From NCBI GenBank assembly GCA_026874595.1, contig CM049308.1, forward strand, positions 50,536,624-50,600,623: a stretch of DNA of 64,000 nucleotides. The letters are read 5' to 3'. This stretch comes from Sipunculus nudus (lineage: Eukaryota > Annelida > Sipuncula > Golfingiida > Sipunculidae). The notes under the pieces were generated by a model. It did not search any database. It saw only the letters and a program-made list of their open reading frames with translations, and was not told the origin of the DNA. The position numbers and the translations under genes were made by a program. Positions 11,999 through 25,400 of this stretch are shown here, piece by piece (position 1 is the stretch's first letter; each line of letters begins with the position of its first letter).

Positions 11999-14900
11999 TA
12001 TGATTCTCCCAGTTCATAACCAGCTTGGGAATATCAACATGTATAAACATGCATGTTCAGGGGAGATTTTCTGTGCTGAGGAGCTAGATGTTAAAAGTGT
12101 TACCTTTTTCTTTGAACTACAAATGTGTCCAAATCATTGTTTCACTCTTTCTCTGTCCTCTGTTAGGGTAACTATGGAAACTATTTTTCTAAATAAAAAT
12201 ATATGTACCTGGTAAGTTTTCAAAATAAACTTGAAACAACAGGCTATCTTTGACTGTAATTAACCAGTGCAAAAATTAGGCAAAAATGTGCTGGCTTGCC
12301 ATCAAATAAGATTGGTTCATTTTTTGTCATGGTTTTATCGAGCTCTATGAGATCTAATAGAACATTTTGTGCAGCCTTTACTTCAGCTGAGCAGCAAGGC
12401 AAGGGGTCTTTAGTTAGCCTTGATAGGGAAAGGAAGTTCCTTTATAAATTAGAGAGATAAAGAGGAAGGTAGGGTTAAAACTTTATTTCATACTTTTTTT
12501 AGCCTGTTCGCTTTGTCCCTTTATTTAAGATGTGTTAATGTGGGACATATTAATTACAATGAAAGATTTTGTATCAAGAAAATTCTATTAAACATTAGTT
12601 TAAACATAACAGATAGAAAGTTAGGTGTTAAATTTTATTCTCTATTTGAATCACCTTTGTCGGTGACAAGGGGCTCGGATTTTTATCAGTATAGTGTGAA
12701 AGACTTAAGCTGTATTTTAATAGAGACCTGTTAAGTGCACTGGTTCAGCGACAGAGTTCATTCGTACCAGGATTAAGAAATATCGTTCTTTTTGCAGTAG
12801 GATTGTGCTGGTATGTGTTTCTCTTTATCATGCTGTTTAGTTGTCCATAGATATGGCAGTTTTGTAGTACATGCTGATTGGTTAATGTTAGGATCGTCAG
12901 GCATAAGGCGGGATTTTGTGCTTATCGTTCATAACAGGGTATGTATACATGCATGATGTATTGTATCATTCCATTGTTGACCAAAATTGAAAACATATGG
13001 TCTGTAACAAGGATGTATGTGCTTTAGTCTGTGTACATTTTAAGAGTGTATATGATTAAAAAATGCTTACCTACATGTAAATGACTCCGGGAGGTCAAAG
13101 GTTATCATTGGATATTTACATGAGATAAAAGGTGGAAGTCTTGCAGTGTTAGTGGCACCAGCATGGCCTTTTATGAAGACCTCCTGACTAATATACCATG
13201 GAAAAGGATTATAGCCCAGACAGACTGTCAGAAAGACCTCTTATTACACAGCCGTGCATACCCTGGTTACTACTATTACAATGCACAGCTGGTTCATATA
13301 CTAACTGATTTATATAGCTACTGGTAAACATATGAGGATTTGTTATGAACAACTGTCATACACTGAAATATATAACGCATGGAAACTTATAGTTTGATTG
13401 ACAGTTCAGCCATATACTTAAAATTAATAACATAGCTGAATTAAATATAGCAGTTGTGAAATTTTATTTGAGCATAAGCTCTCATGTACATGTTTTAACC
13501 ATTTGAAAAATACATAGTTATGCAGGAAATTTAATGTTATAATTGAATTAGATGAAGGAGTTATAATTTATTCTCTGTATGCTTTTTCTGTACAAGTAGT
13601 AATAAGCACATGCATACAATCACAAAGAATGTAAATATGAGAATGTCACAGAACCTATCTGTGAGACCACCTGGCTAATCAAGCCACTTGATAGTATTGT
13701 ACATTTGTTTAGTCATAAAGTGACTCCATATTGAAATACAATTTCTAAAGGAAATCCTGTTGCTGGATCATCTGGTCAGTTTTTAATAGTCCTGTTCTCA
13801 GGCTTGTAAAGAATAGTATTTGTATAACTAATTATGTGTTGATAATAATCTAATATGCTGTGGATTTCAGGCATGTATTGGTTTTTATAGGATTTACTTT
13901 TGCAACCTTCCTACCCCAAGAAAGCATAGCTATTCTCAGCAAAGTTCAAACAGGTCACACATATTACCAAGGAAAACCTGATCGGCATACGCAATGGCAT
14001 CAAATATGGTAACCCCATGGTTACCTCTAGTCAAGGCTGGAGTGCTTCATTGAGTGGCTTGATAGAAATAAATGGAGATGTTTATATAAATTCAACTCAT
14101 GGATTCTTTATTTTTAGTAGCTGTTTAAAGTATACCTTGGGCCTACAGAAAGGCTAGTTTATTTTATCATGGTATTATTAAGCACTTAAGTTGAACAAAA
14201 AGATGAAAAATGCTCTAAAAAAATTATTCTAATTCTATAGCAAGACTTTCAACAGTATCTTGCAAGTAAGGTACAATTTACTGGCATTGCAGCAATCCAC
14301 CTCCTTCCAAGTAATAACCACAGGTTTGTAATGTATAAAGGCCGATATCCCTTCAGGTTATGCCTGTTCATTATTAAGTGTGGTTCATAATGTATGTGGT
14401 TATTAATGTGGTCCACATGCTGTTACTGGTATTATGGAATATTTGGCACTGGTTCAGGTGACCTGGGCTCATGTAGGGTGTAGCAGAATTATGTGGCACC
14501 TATTTATTGTTATGATCCAAACCATATTGCTTAACAGAGCTTTGTCAGCTTTCTGTACAAGTGGATCTGATTAAGTGTATGACCTGTCTTTTTCACTTCT
14601 ATGATAGGCATGTAACTCTACTGGCAACAGGGACACAATACTCAACAAGGGACAGTTTGCATTTGACAGTATCATATTCATCAAATATATAGTTTTATTT
14701 TTTTATTGCTATATCTGCAGAGAAAAATGAATTATAGTTTTCAATTTAAGTAATTTTTCCTTTTTCATCGTGCAGTTTGAATTTTTTTCAAGCAAATGAT
14801 TTCACAAATGTTTTTAAGACAATACCGAAGAATGAAATTTTGATTTTCTTTCAACTGCTTTCTTACAGAGTTTTAAATAGCATAATTCTACTTCTGTTGG

Positions 14901-15143
14901 AATATAGGAAGCATATGTACTGCTGAGAAGTAAATGAACCAAAGCCCAATAGAACATGGAAGATGTAGGTGGCACCACCAAGCATCAGAGGGACTCACTG
15001 ATATAACCTGATATACCTACATATGTGCCTATTTGTCAAGTCACCAATTGCAATTTTTGGCATATTTCTAATCTCAATTTTCTTCTTGTAATATGAGGGG
15101 TACAGATAATTGGATGAAAAGCCTATTATAATATCTGGTTCCC
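11999..15143. other. Unassigned AT-rich DNA
   Basis: No supported exon. A small hairpin (ggtaacc, ccat, ggttacc) lies near 14010. Short open stretches near 12513-12734 have no domain. Confidence 0.5.
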
Positions 15144-15285
15144 AAATTTTTTGGACTACCCCTTTGAATTCACACGTGTGCATGGAAACATATGATATTG
15201 GTGTCTCAGCACAAAAGTGCTGAGACACCAATATCATATGTTTCCATGCACACGTGTGAATTCAAAGGGGTAGTCCAAAAAATTT
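15144..15285. repeat. Perfect 69-bp inverted repeat with 4-bp loop
   Basis: The left arm at 15144-15212 is the exact reverse complement of the right arm at 15217-15285; the loop is aaaa. Outside the arms the match falls off at once, apart from an imperfect atctgg similarity. A transcript would fold into a 69-bp perfect stem. Such near-loopless palindromes can arise by template switching in replication or be a young foldback insertion. Confidence 0.98.
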
Positions 15286-16659
15286 AGGTAATACATTTCC
15301 AGATAAATCATTTGATTTAGAAAGTAGAAACTTTTGAACCATTGGCTAATTATAATGTAGGAGTATTTTAGTGTTATCTTTAATAGTTTTGGAATAAAAT
15401 GCAAATTACGAAAATGTCACAAATTTAAAACATCGGTCAAAACTCAAGAAGGAACAATTACATTTCAATTCAGTTTTACAGAACTGTTGTTCTTCTCAAA
15501 CATGTTAGAGTTGGATAAAGATCAGTGGAGGTGGGGGGTTATGTTGGGGATAGTTGAAGATCCATGACTGTTGTGTGACAGTTAAAAAAAATTATTTTTA
15601 ATATTGGTGACATTTAAAGTTAAAATGAACTTTGGATGCACCAGAAATATACAATTACATTAAGGATAGTATAAAATAATAAAAAAATCTTTGTTTTGCA
15701 CTATCATAAAAAAAATTCTGAAAGTTCAGCTACATTGACAATATTTTCATTTTTTATGTGTTACCAAAGTACTTTGAAATAAAACAGAAAAAAGAGTCAT
15801 GGATTATAAATTGACACATACCATGCTTTTTCACTGCTTTGTTAGGATGGTGATTAAATCCAATTTATTAATGAAGGATTGGTTGTTAATGGAGTGTTCA
15901 CAATGGCTGCCATAAATCTTCATCAAGAAGACATTTATTTTGGAAATGATATCATGATTAGGATTCCAGTATTTTGATAATCACATGATAGGAACCCACA
16001 GAGAGACAGGCCATGCTTTTAACACTGTATTTAATTCATTAGGCCTGTGTTGATTTAGACGGTAATAGTTGCATCATATTAAAGTATTAGATTAAGAATG
16101 CCATCGGGCAGCTGGGCAGTGCCGTAACCAAACACTACTCAATCTTCTCAAGTGACAATAATGCATGACGGCAGACAGGGCCCAGACCTGTTTAATGCCC
16201 TACAGACCCCAAACATGTTGTTGTAAAAATGTTGAAGCTTATGGTGAACAGTTTACATAGACGACCCACCAAGGAGACAAATTCAATTATGAGAAGTTAC
16301 TCCAAAACAATTAGTCAAAATTGGATGTAAGATCAGACGATGTGACGCTTCCCTGTGAAATCAAACCAGATGACTGAGTCTGTTTGATTAACATGAGTCA
16401 GTGTCTCTACAAACATGGCTTTAACACTTGACTTTTTTTCTCTTAATGTTTGATGTTACTTGACTCTAATGGGAATGATTTTTGAAGTACATGTGGAATA
16501 CAAATATCTTGTCTAAATTGGAGTTCCAAATGAAACTTTATTATAAAAACTAATATTTCAAGCTAATAATTTATTAAAAAATGCATGTATGTAGAAAAGT
16601 TATACAAATTGCCAAATGCAACAATTTAAAAGGAAACACTGATTCTTATTTTATTAATT
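15286..16659. other. Unassigned AT-rich DNA
   Basis: No supported gene. Low-complexity A- and T-rich patches occur between 15580 and 15800. Confidence 0.5.
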
Positions 16660-17400
16660 TTTTAGCTCAGCTGACTATAAGTCATCTGAGCTATAGTCGT
16701 GGTCCATTGTCCGTCGTCCGTCTGTCTGTCCGTCCGTCCGTCAGTCCGTCCGTCCGTACGTACGTAGATGTGGCACGTTTTGAAACCGTAAGACCTAGGA
16801 ATCCAAAATTCAGCATAATATTAGATGGCCCCAAGATCTCCTACCAAGCCGAAAACTGGGTCTTTGTGACTTTGTTCCTTTGAGAAATTAAGGAAAAACC
16901 TCAACTTTTTATTAAAATCCTATTATCACACTTCAGAACTGCCTAATATCAAAACCACTCATCTGTTTTTCCTCATATTTACCATAAATATTCCTCTATA
17001 TAGTTCCTATGTACATGCCAGAAATTAAGTCTGTTAAGTATAAATTCCTTAAGTTATGGCCCCGAACAAAATATACTTTGTAAAAAATTCAGGAAAAATA
17101 TTTACTCACTTAACATGAAAAATTTTGAAACTAGAGTCTATTTTTCCAAGTATATAACTATGTTTAATTAAGATTCAATTGTTTACCCAAAATTAGATCT
17201 GAATTTTGTAAATTTTTAAAGTTATTAGCATTAAAATAAAATCAGTACCTTAAATTTTTCCCAACTTTGACCATGGCACGTTTTTTTCATGTAAGTACCA
17301 TTGATTTAATTTTCACAGCATGTAAACATAAATATTTAATTTGTTTAAATTTGAAATTTGAAAATAAAAGCTTGAAAATAAAGCTAGTTATTGATTTTTT
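16660..17400 (+). repeat. Dispersed repeat starting with AGCTCAG hairpin and CCGT-rich tract
   Basis: The stretch begins with agctcag and ctgagct as short inverted words (about 16664-16692), followed by a degenerate CCGT/CTGT microsatellite to about 16765 and a long AT-rich body. This layout (hairpin, tggtccattgtccg, CCGT tract) resembles a repeat type common in mollusc genomes. The right boundary is approximate. Confidence 0.6.
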
Positions 17401-20214
17401 TTCTTGAGGCTCTATAGTAATCATTTGCTTTGATTACAGATTACAGATGCAGGGTCCCACTCCAGGTCACTGGAAGTCAGCTATGCCAGGGTTTCTGATT
17501 TGTTACAGTCAATGGGGGAGATCCCCTTCCTGTGACAGGTGTACAGTTCTTCTCATATCAGCAACCCAAACCCCCCCCCCCCCCCTAAACCCATCCCACC
17601 AAGTGTTGTGCTGTAATTGCTTTTGTTTTCACTGTATCCCCTAAATTGTAATGCTGTTTCCACTCCGATATGCAAAAACTTTCCTTGAAAAAGTAATTCA
17701 AGGTGTAATCCAGAAGATGCCATGTTGTGTTAATGTAGCATTTTTAAAGAAATCAGTTTTCTTTTAAATAATTTTAACAAATATAATTAAACCCATTAGT
17801 ATGCTTAAATGTATAAAATATGAAGCAAAATATGGATAAATAAAGGCACAATTTAAAATTGTGAAATCTGAATCAAGTATTATTTTTAGATATTTATTGT
17901 TTTGCAAATCGGTTTTTGAGGTAAAAAATAAATAAACATTTGTCTGCATGATGTGGCATTGTCTGACAATTTGAGATTTATGATGATTCAATTTAGAATT
18001 ATGAATCAACTTTTATATTCACATATATATGTTATATTGGATATGTATAGAAATATTAATGCATGATGTAGTGTTATCTGACAAGATTGAGAATTATGAT
18101 GATGATTATATTCAGATATATATGTTATATTTGAAATGTATAGAAATATAAACTTAAATAAAAAAAATTGATTTGATAAAAATATGAGGATTTAATACAA
18201 ACATTTGTTCATTATTTTCCTGCCTCAGCAGAATTTGAGATCAGGCTTTGTTTGCCCTGTTTTATGTTGTTAATTAGTTATATTTCAACTGTATACATTT
18301 CATAAAAAAAAATATATATTCAATAATATATATCTTATACAAAAAAATAGACTCAATTGAACAAATGTGTAAACTACTGAAATGTCAACAGTTAATCAAA
18401 AAGCCAACTAATGATCATGGTAATAGAACAGATCATTTGTTCACAAACTGCTCACATGCTTCAGTTTCAACTTTAGGAAACACATGGTCAGGTCACAAAA
18501 TATTATTTGCAACAATTTCTTGCTCATCAATACAAACCAATCATATAAATCAACCATGGCCTTTATTACCTCTTCCTCTTACACTTTATCTCCATTTGAT
18601 ATTATTTTAGATTTTTACCTTCAAGGTCAACTTCAGCTGAGCACAGTGACCCATGGGTCCCTTGTTTTACAGTGTTCTAATAATTCAATCAAAATTAATT
18701 TTGAGAATTATTTTGGAATGGCATTGCTTTTTATGCAGAAGCTTGGCATTATTAACCCTTATGCCTGTTGACTTGTTAAGCAAACACTTACAAGGTACTG
18801 CCAAGAATGCTGAAAAAAAATCAGGCTGTTGACTCCATTAAGGGGTCTGTCCTTATCCAGCCCTTGAGCCTGTAAATACCTCGAACCTACAACAAAGTCT
18901 CTTCACAGTGTAGCCAATTGAATGCGTCTGTGCAGGTATGAAGAGTAAATATTCTACAAGGAGGTGTTATAAGGCCACACAGGACAGGTATAATACAGGA
19001 ATGCATAAACATCTTATCTACTGTTCATCTTGACGGGTGTAATGGGGTATAAAATACCTGAGAGAAGTCAACAAGGATTTTTGACAGAGTTTGTTGACAT
19101 AGTCACCCGAGTTAAGACACATCTTGTTCACATTGCCAACATAATTCTCACGCCATCATCATGAACGTACAAATATTTATTATGATAATGAATGTATTGT
19201 GTTAGATTCATCAGATTTCATTTGATAATATTATAAGTACTATTATATATTATGTACCATATATCCTGCCATATATATATATTATTTGATTTTACAGGTG
19301 ACAAACCTTCACTGACCTTATGACTTTACATTAACATGTTAATGTTATTAAAGAAAACATATTTATCACACTTTCTGAACCAAGTAATGTGTGTGTTACC
19401 AAGTCCTTGGATGTACTGGAAATTACAACCTACTGTTACAGGCCACTGGGACATTTAGTAAGATCTCACTTAGGCAAATCAGTAGTGAACTGTTATGTAC
19501 ATGGGCATTTGGGGTCAGTTCCTGTTGGACAAAGCTAGCTATTGGATAAAGTAACACTTGGCTATTATCAGAATAAACCCAGACTCAAAGACAAGCTTCA
19601 GGGGGGCTGAGGGAGTTACAAATAGCACTGAATATGTTCACAGGGCTATGAACTGCATGTATAACACCTGACTGACAGAATCACAACAAGCTGCTAGTGA
19701 AACCTTGACCAGCTGAGAGTGTATAATACTTGGACTTTAATGACAGAGCCTTGAGACGTTGTTAATGGTGGGAAGACCATTCACTGTGACTTAGTTACTG
19801 CGTGGGTTACTGTACAGTATGACCTGTAGTACACACTCACTGGTGACTCTGTTTGACCTGGCCCTTGCTGATTTATATATAGCGTACCTCAGAACATGTC
19901 TCTTTAGTCTATAGTGCTTAGTACAGATACTGAAGATTAAGCTTTAGAGGAGTCCATTTACATGAAATTTCATATAATTGTAAATTAATTAAAATAAATC
20001 TTGCTTTTTAATCAACCCAGAAATGTCTGAGTCCCAAATCTTAAAGTTAATGCGACATTGATGGAGGCATCAGAAATTTTTTGTACGTACCTAATTAATT
20101 AGGTCATCCTTAGTATGGAATAGTCATGTTAAATATTGAAAGGTACTTAGTGCAGTGTCAAGGCAAAACAATCCTACCAGTAAGATAAACTGCTGTATCT
20201 GCATCTGACTCAAA
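17401..20214. other. Unassigned DNA with a poly-C run and a repeat-end motif
   Basis: A run of 15 C lies at 17571-17585. Near 18633-18670, ttcagctgagcacagtgacc followed by catgggtcccttg looks like the right end of a dispersed repeat also seen near 50888. A small palindrome acctaattaattaggt is near 20089. No exon supported. Confidence 0.5.
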
Positions 20215-20365
20215 AGGAGTCTTCCTTGACCTATTTGCCAATCCTGCTCAAAGTTTCATAGAAATATGTTCATTATTTTTGAGTAATTGTGCTTATAGAT
20301 AATAAACTAACAAATCAACCAACAATCAAACAGACAGACAATGGTGAAAACATAAACTCCCAAGC
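20215..20365 (+). repeat. Degenerate dispersed repeat (caaagtttcat...cagacagac), copy 1
   Basis: The sequence caaagtttcatagaaatatg, a ttgagtaat stretch, then aaacagacagacaatg and gtgaaaacataaactcc matches in order the copy near 20935-21110. The family is non-coding. Boundaries are approximate. Confidence 0.55.
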
Positions 20366-20934
20366 TGTTAAATCTGCAGCAGGGTTATGAACTGTTTTTG
20401 GATGTGTGTACCTCAGCCCCCTTTCCCTTTGTCCCTGCTTTATCAGAGTCCCACCAAGACTTTCACTTTCCATCTCAACTTGTATCCTGTCCAGGACATT
20501 AGAACAGATTTTCCTTTTTGTGAGAAAACACTCCACTTTCTTTCTGGTATCAAAACAGATCAGCAGCCTTGCACAAAGAATGGTGAACATTTAAAGGATA
20601 AATAACTTTTAAAATGTTGCTGTTTTAACACAAGTCTTCAATTTAGTAGCAGAATGATCAAATTACCAGATAAGTCATTGGAACATAATACTGAGACATA
20701 AAAAAACAACAATTTATTCATATCTGTAGAATATTTTCACTTAATGACACAAGATATCAAATATCATTTGTTATCAAGTCATACCAGTCTACCAGAGCAG
20801 CTTTCAGTAGTTTTGTTTTTGCAAAATATGATTGTTCGAACAATAAAATGAATTTATTATCTTTAGGTACAAAATAGGTATTGTTTGAGTTTCCATAACT
20901 GTTTTTAAGCCACCTCATATGATAGTTAGAGTAA

Positions 20935-21110
20935 CTCTTCAGAGTGCTAAGCTCAGATCAAAATTTAATTAGATTATCTCTAACCTGTGAACTCTTCCAC
21001 ACAAAGTTTCATGGAAATAGGTTCAGTGTTTCTTACATTATTCAGCTATCAGGTAGACAAACCAACAAACAGATGTAAATGAAAAAATAACCTCCTTTGC
21101 AATAGTAATT
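20935..21110 (+). repeat. Degenerate dispersed repeat, copy 2
   Basis: Carries acaaagtttcatggaaatag, gttcagt, then gtagacaaaccaacaaac and ataacctcc in the same order as the copy at about 20215-20365. More degraded relatives seem to lie near 29550-29640 and 55460-55520. Confidence 0.55.
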
Positions 21111-22293
21111 GTAGAGGTCTGCTTCAAGTTGGAATTTTACACTGGTAATGGTTTGCCAGTAGAGAAAAGTCCAGGTTACTTAGGTCAGATTTTCAGAATA
21201 CTGACCTGCTAATTAAATTTTTCAGGTAGAGTATCTGGCAGATGGAGATAAAAGAATTAGCCAGTAAAGCACCCTGCTGCTGCAGCAGGGAGTGGAAATT
21301 AAGAACACCTTGAAGTTATTTTCATTTGCAGGTTGTATGTAAATAAAGCAGCTCCAGTACTCGCTGCCCAGGGGTCATTTGGTCACCCCAGTCCTGGTGT
21401 TTTTACATCATGCTGTGCTATCAACTAATGTCAGTCCATGAGGTTTATTATTGTTGACTTTTGGCTTGAAGGAATCTGATAACACAAACACAAGTCTGAA
21501 ATTACAAGATGGGGCAGAGAAGGCCACTTGTTTTACTGTAAATGGGTCATTTGTTTTTACCAGCACAACAGGAGGATTGTAAAATTAGAAATGAGTCTTG
21601 CCTGCCTCCAAAGGACAAGATGTATTTATGAAGCAGAAATCTGAGATGGAAAGAATTTCTCTTCACAGGACTGTCATCCCTTTCCAGATATAAAAAGTGA
21701 ATTGTTATAATGCCAGAAACAGATGATGAAATGCATAAATTAAAAACAGATTTTCTGTATTCTGGCACTGCTTTAATAATCTTTATTATTTATTTTTATT
21801 CAGTGAATTAATACAATTTGGTGTATGCTTTCTTGTTCATTAAATTTATATGTTTTTAAAAGTATAAGGAAATTGAATTTATGCAGTTTACAAGCCTTAC
21901 CTCGTGAAAATAATTTTGTAATTTTTTTTAAACATTTAAGGACATTTTTAGAATTTTGATGAGGAGGTTTGTTTTAATTACCCCCATAAATTTTCAATAC
22001 ATTACAGATTTTGTATTTTTTGTCATTTTGAAAGTTTAAATTACAGTAAGGTTTATTATGTCTCCTTCCTCCTCCATTATCTTTTCTGTTTCTGCAAATG
22101 AGAAACACATATGTAAGTGAACTTGAGCTTAAATTATTTGTTAAAAGAAAATGAAGAAAAATACCTAACATAAATGATTAAAAAAAAATTATAAAAGATG
22201 TTTATTAATGAATGCTTCAAAAGAACTTCCATGGACTTTTTTATATATGTACAATTACATTAATGTATAATGTATTACTTTTTTTGTTTACAG
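21111..22293. other. Unassigned DNA before the P-loop exon
   Basis: No exon found. The last 60 bases are T-rich and form the polypyrimidine tract of the acceptor at 22291-22293. Confidence 0.5.
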
Positions 22294-22410
22294 ATTTACC
22301 AGGACCTGGGGACGGAGGTTCTCGAGTCGGCCTTCACTGGGTACAATGCCTGTATCTTTGCTTACGGCCAGACAGGATCAGGAAAGACCTATACCATGAT
22401 GGGGCCCCCG
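22294..22410 (+). CDS. STARD9: Kinesin exon a (P-loop exon)
   Basis: 117 nt, 39 codons, phase 0 at both ends. Acceptor is a T-rich tract ending ttacag, donor gtaaga. It encodes [14 protein letters not shown], then [20 protein letters not shown] and MGPP. The Walker A motif GQTGSGKT binds ATP phosphates. Vertebrate KIF16-type genes, as I recall, have an exon boundary at the same place just before the VFxxLGT segment. The exon that should precede it was not found in the window. Confidence 0.97.
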
Positions 22411-25400
22411 GTAAGATCACTAAAGCTCTCATTTTTACACCAAGTTGATATACCTGTATAAGATCTGTCTGCTTTTATTTGTATCTGATAACATGTAAAC
22501 TTGGTCATATAGAAAAAATAACCACACAGGAAACAAGAGTTCTTTCTTTTATTCACTCAGTTACTCTCTTTCCTACTATTTACTGCACTGTGCCTTTCTC
22601 TGTTACATTTAATTTAAAGATGTCTAAAGCATGACCCACTAAAAGCATAGTTACAATATTTCATTATCTGTACTATGATGACTACTATACTTCTTTCTTT
22701 TCCATAATCAATTTTCTGATGGTCATCAATCATTAATAAAATATAATGTAAAATGATAATCAGTGCCACCTGTAGGCAGTGGTCAGAACTTAAATTAATG
22801 TATATTTTCACTGTAATCTGATTAAAAAATCACAAAGTATGTCTAGTTATGTATAAGAGAAGTCAGTAACATGCCCCCAGTTTGTAGGAATGTAGACCAG
22901 ATACATATTGAGCTGGGGTAGCAGCTAGCTCACTGATGATCAGAGACAGACCATCAGCTTGAGGTGGTGGTTTGTAATGGAACGTCAAGAATTTCTATCA
23001 GAAAGCATCGTTCTACATTCAGTAACATAAAACATTGACACCTGACATAAGGTGGTTCCCATGGCAATTCACCTTGTCAATCACTTTGAAAGGTGGAGTA
23101 AAGGAAACATAATTAATGTAGGGTCATGATGTCTTTATTTTTTAACACTTTCCCTGAGCGTGTTATGACAGGTCAGATCACTGCTGTGGCATAGCTTTCC
23201 TATTCTGCCACCCCATGATAGGATGCTGGACTTCCAGAAGATGTGTTAAAAAGTCAGGAATATGCTTCCGGATGTCAGTCCATGACCAGATCTAGTGGTG
23301 AAGACAAATGAATGCTAATGCACATAGTTTACAATGTCTGCTGACAGATAGACAGGAGAGGCTTCATAGGAACTCTGCCACACACCTTGATGATATTGTT
23401 AAATGAGCACTTATTCAAGAGAGACAGTAATCTTGTTTTATAGACTAGCTCATTATTTGAGAAACACTGTCATTTTGAAACTAGCCTTGAGAATATGTGA
23501 ATAGTACATCTGGAAAATTCTCGCTGTAATATTTTTGTCTCACAGTTTGTCACATCATCATAAATAGTTTTTGTTTTCTGTCTTTTGTCTTTCCTTTTTG
23601 CTTTCCTGATCTTAAAATGGCAAGAATTAGACAGATAAGAAAAATCCCCCTCAGTGTAATCTCTTTTTATACTGAAATGTTTTGTAACTTGTGTACCTGA
23701 ATTATGTCACCATGTTTATGGAATGAATGATTTTGTTTCCATGGACTCAGCAATGTTTTTTATTTGGTTCTATTAATGAGACTTTATTTTACTCAGCTGA
23801 GCCTGTTTTTGAGCTGTTCAGACCAGGCTGGCTCTGCTGTCCAGGTTTCTGTCTGTCCATCCACCAGCAACAACTGGCCCAGTTTGTAATATAACAGCCA
23901 CAGCAACCCACTCATGTCTATCATGGAACATCAGCACTGTAGTTCTTAACAACGAAAACATGAAATCTTGGTTATATTATTAAATGCTTATAAATTATAA
24001 GAATCATTTGTTGTACCCATCTGTGTCAGGTTTCTCTAGTTGAACAGATAGTGACCAGTAGCTATTGGGCATCGTGACTGGCTTATCATATATGCTGATA
24101 ACAGAACCATGTGCATATCTTCCACAAGGTACTTGTGTATGTGAAGATAATTAATATAACAGGTATAGTATTGTTAAGTTTATTTTATAATCAGGTTGAG
24201 ATCCAAATTTTATTGTAAAATTCACCCTCAACATTCATAACTGGAAATGATATGACCTATAAATGCAACATTTTCAGAGAGTTTGGTAAATATAGCTTTT
24301 CTAATTACATTATCATAAACAATGATAATACATCAACATTTAGATGTGTGGGTAGATTGTCTTTGCCAGGGCACTGCTTTGATTAGAGATAGTCAGTTGC
24401 TTCCCATTAATTTCAGTGCTGTATGTTGAGATCTTTATGTATGGAAGTGTCTGGATGTATTTATAATTGTTATTGATTGGGGAGACTGACCAGACAGCAG
24501 CTGATGCCAGTCTTAACATATAGTGATGTGTCTCATCCTCCAAGTAGCCTCCGGTCATATCCTTGATACCATAGAGACCAGGTAGCCTCCACACAGATGC
24601 AGATCTTCTTGTACTCTGACAGTCAGTAATCAGGATCACTCACTGTGAGGAACCTGGTCAGTGTCTGGGCTCTCAGTGTGCTCCATGTCAAGGTTTTACT
24701 TGTATCAATATCCATTGCTGTGGAAGCTAACAGAAAATATGAATAATAAAATTATCAACTAGAGGGCTTCAAATGCTGAACAATCGGTGAATATAAGGTC
24801 AAGATAAAAATACCTGGTAGCAAATCTGTCATCTGTGACTATATTACTGTGTCTTAAGGTCAGTTTTAAAAAATCCTTTATATTTGTGATCTAATAAAAG
24901 CACTGCCAAAAGAAAAAAAAAATTGTGGTTTCACCCTCTGACCCTGAGGATCTGAGAAAGCCACCTCCCCCCCCCCCCTACCTAGCCCCCTCCCTCCAAA
25001 AAAAAAAAAAAATAAAGACCCAAATATTGATATACATAAATTAGCTCATCAACCCTTGTTAAAATATAAGCCCCTTCCCTTTTTTGGAGAGGCTTAATAA
25101 ATAAAACCAAAAGGAGTATATCCCTGGCTGCCTTAGCTTCTTGCATTTGCAATTCAGCCAAATGGATTTTTTTAGCAACACTGTTTGAACCTGTAACTCT
25201 TCATGTATTAATCACTTGTTCAAGAATTCTGAATCATGTAATTCACATATAATTTACTTTTTTGTGATAAAATGATAAATTTACAGGATATGAAATTATT
25301 TTTTTATGGATAAAGTCACATGTACTGTAAGGGAGACAATCTTTGGGTTGCCAGTAGTCAAGGTTATGTCTTGTAGCATTCAAATGATAACTATTTCCAC

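Noticed and set aside
24340-24639. 99-codon minus-strand open stretch
   Set aside because: No recognisable domain; lies within the large kinesin intron.
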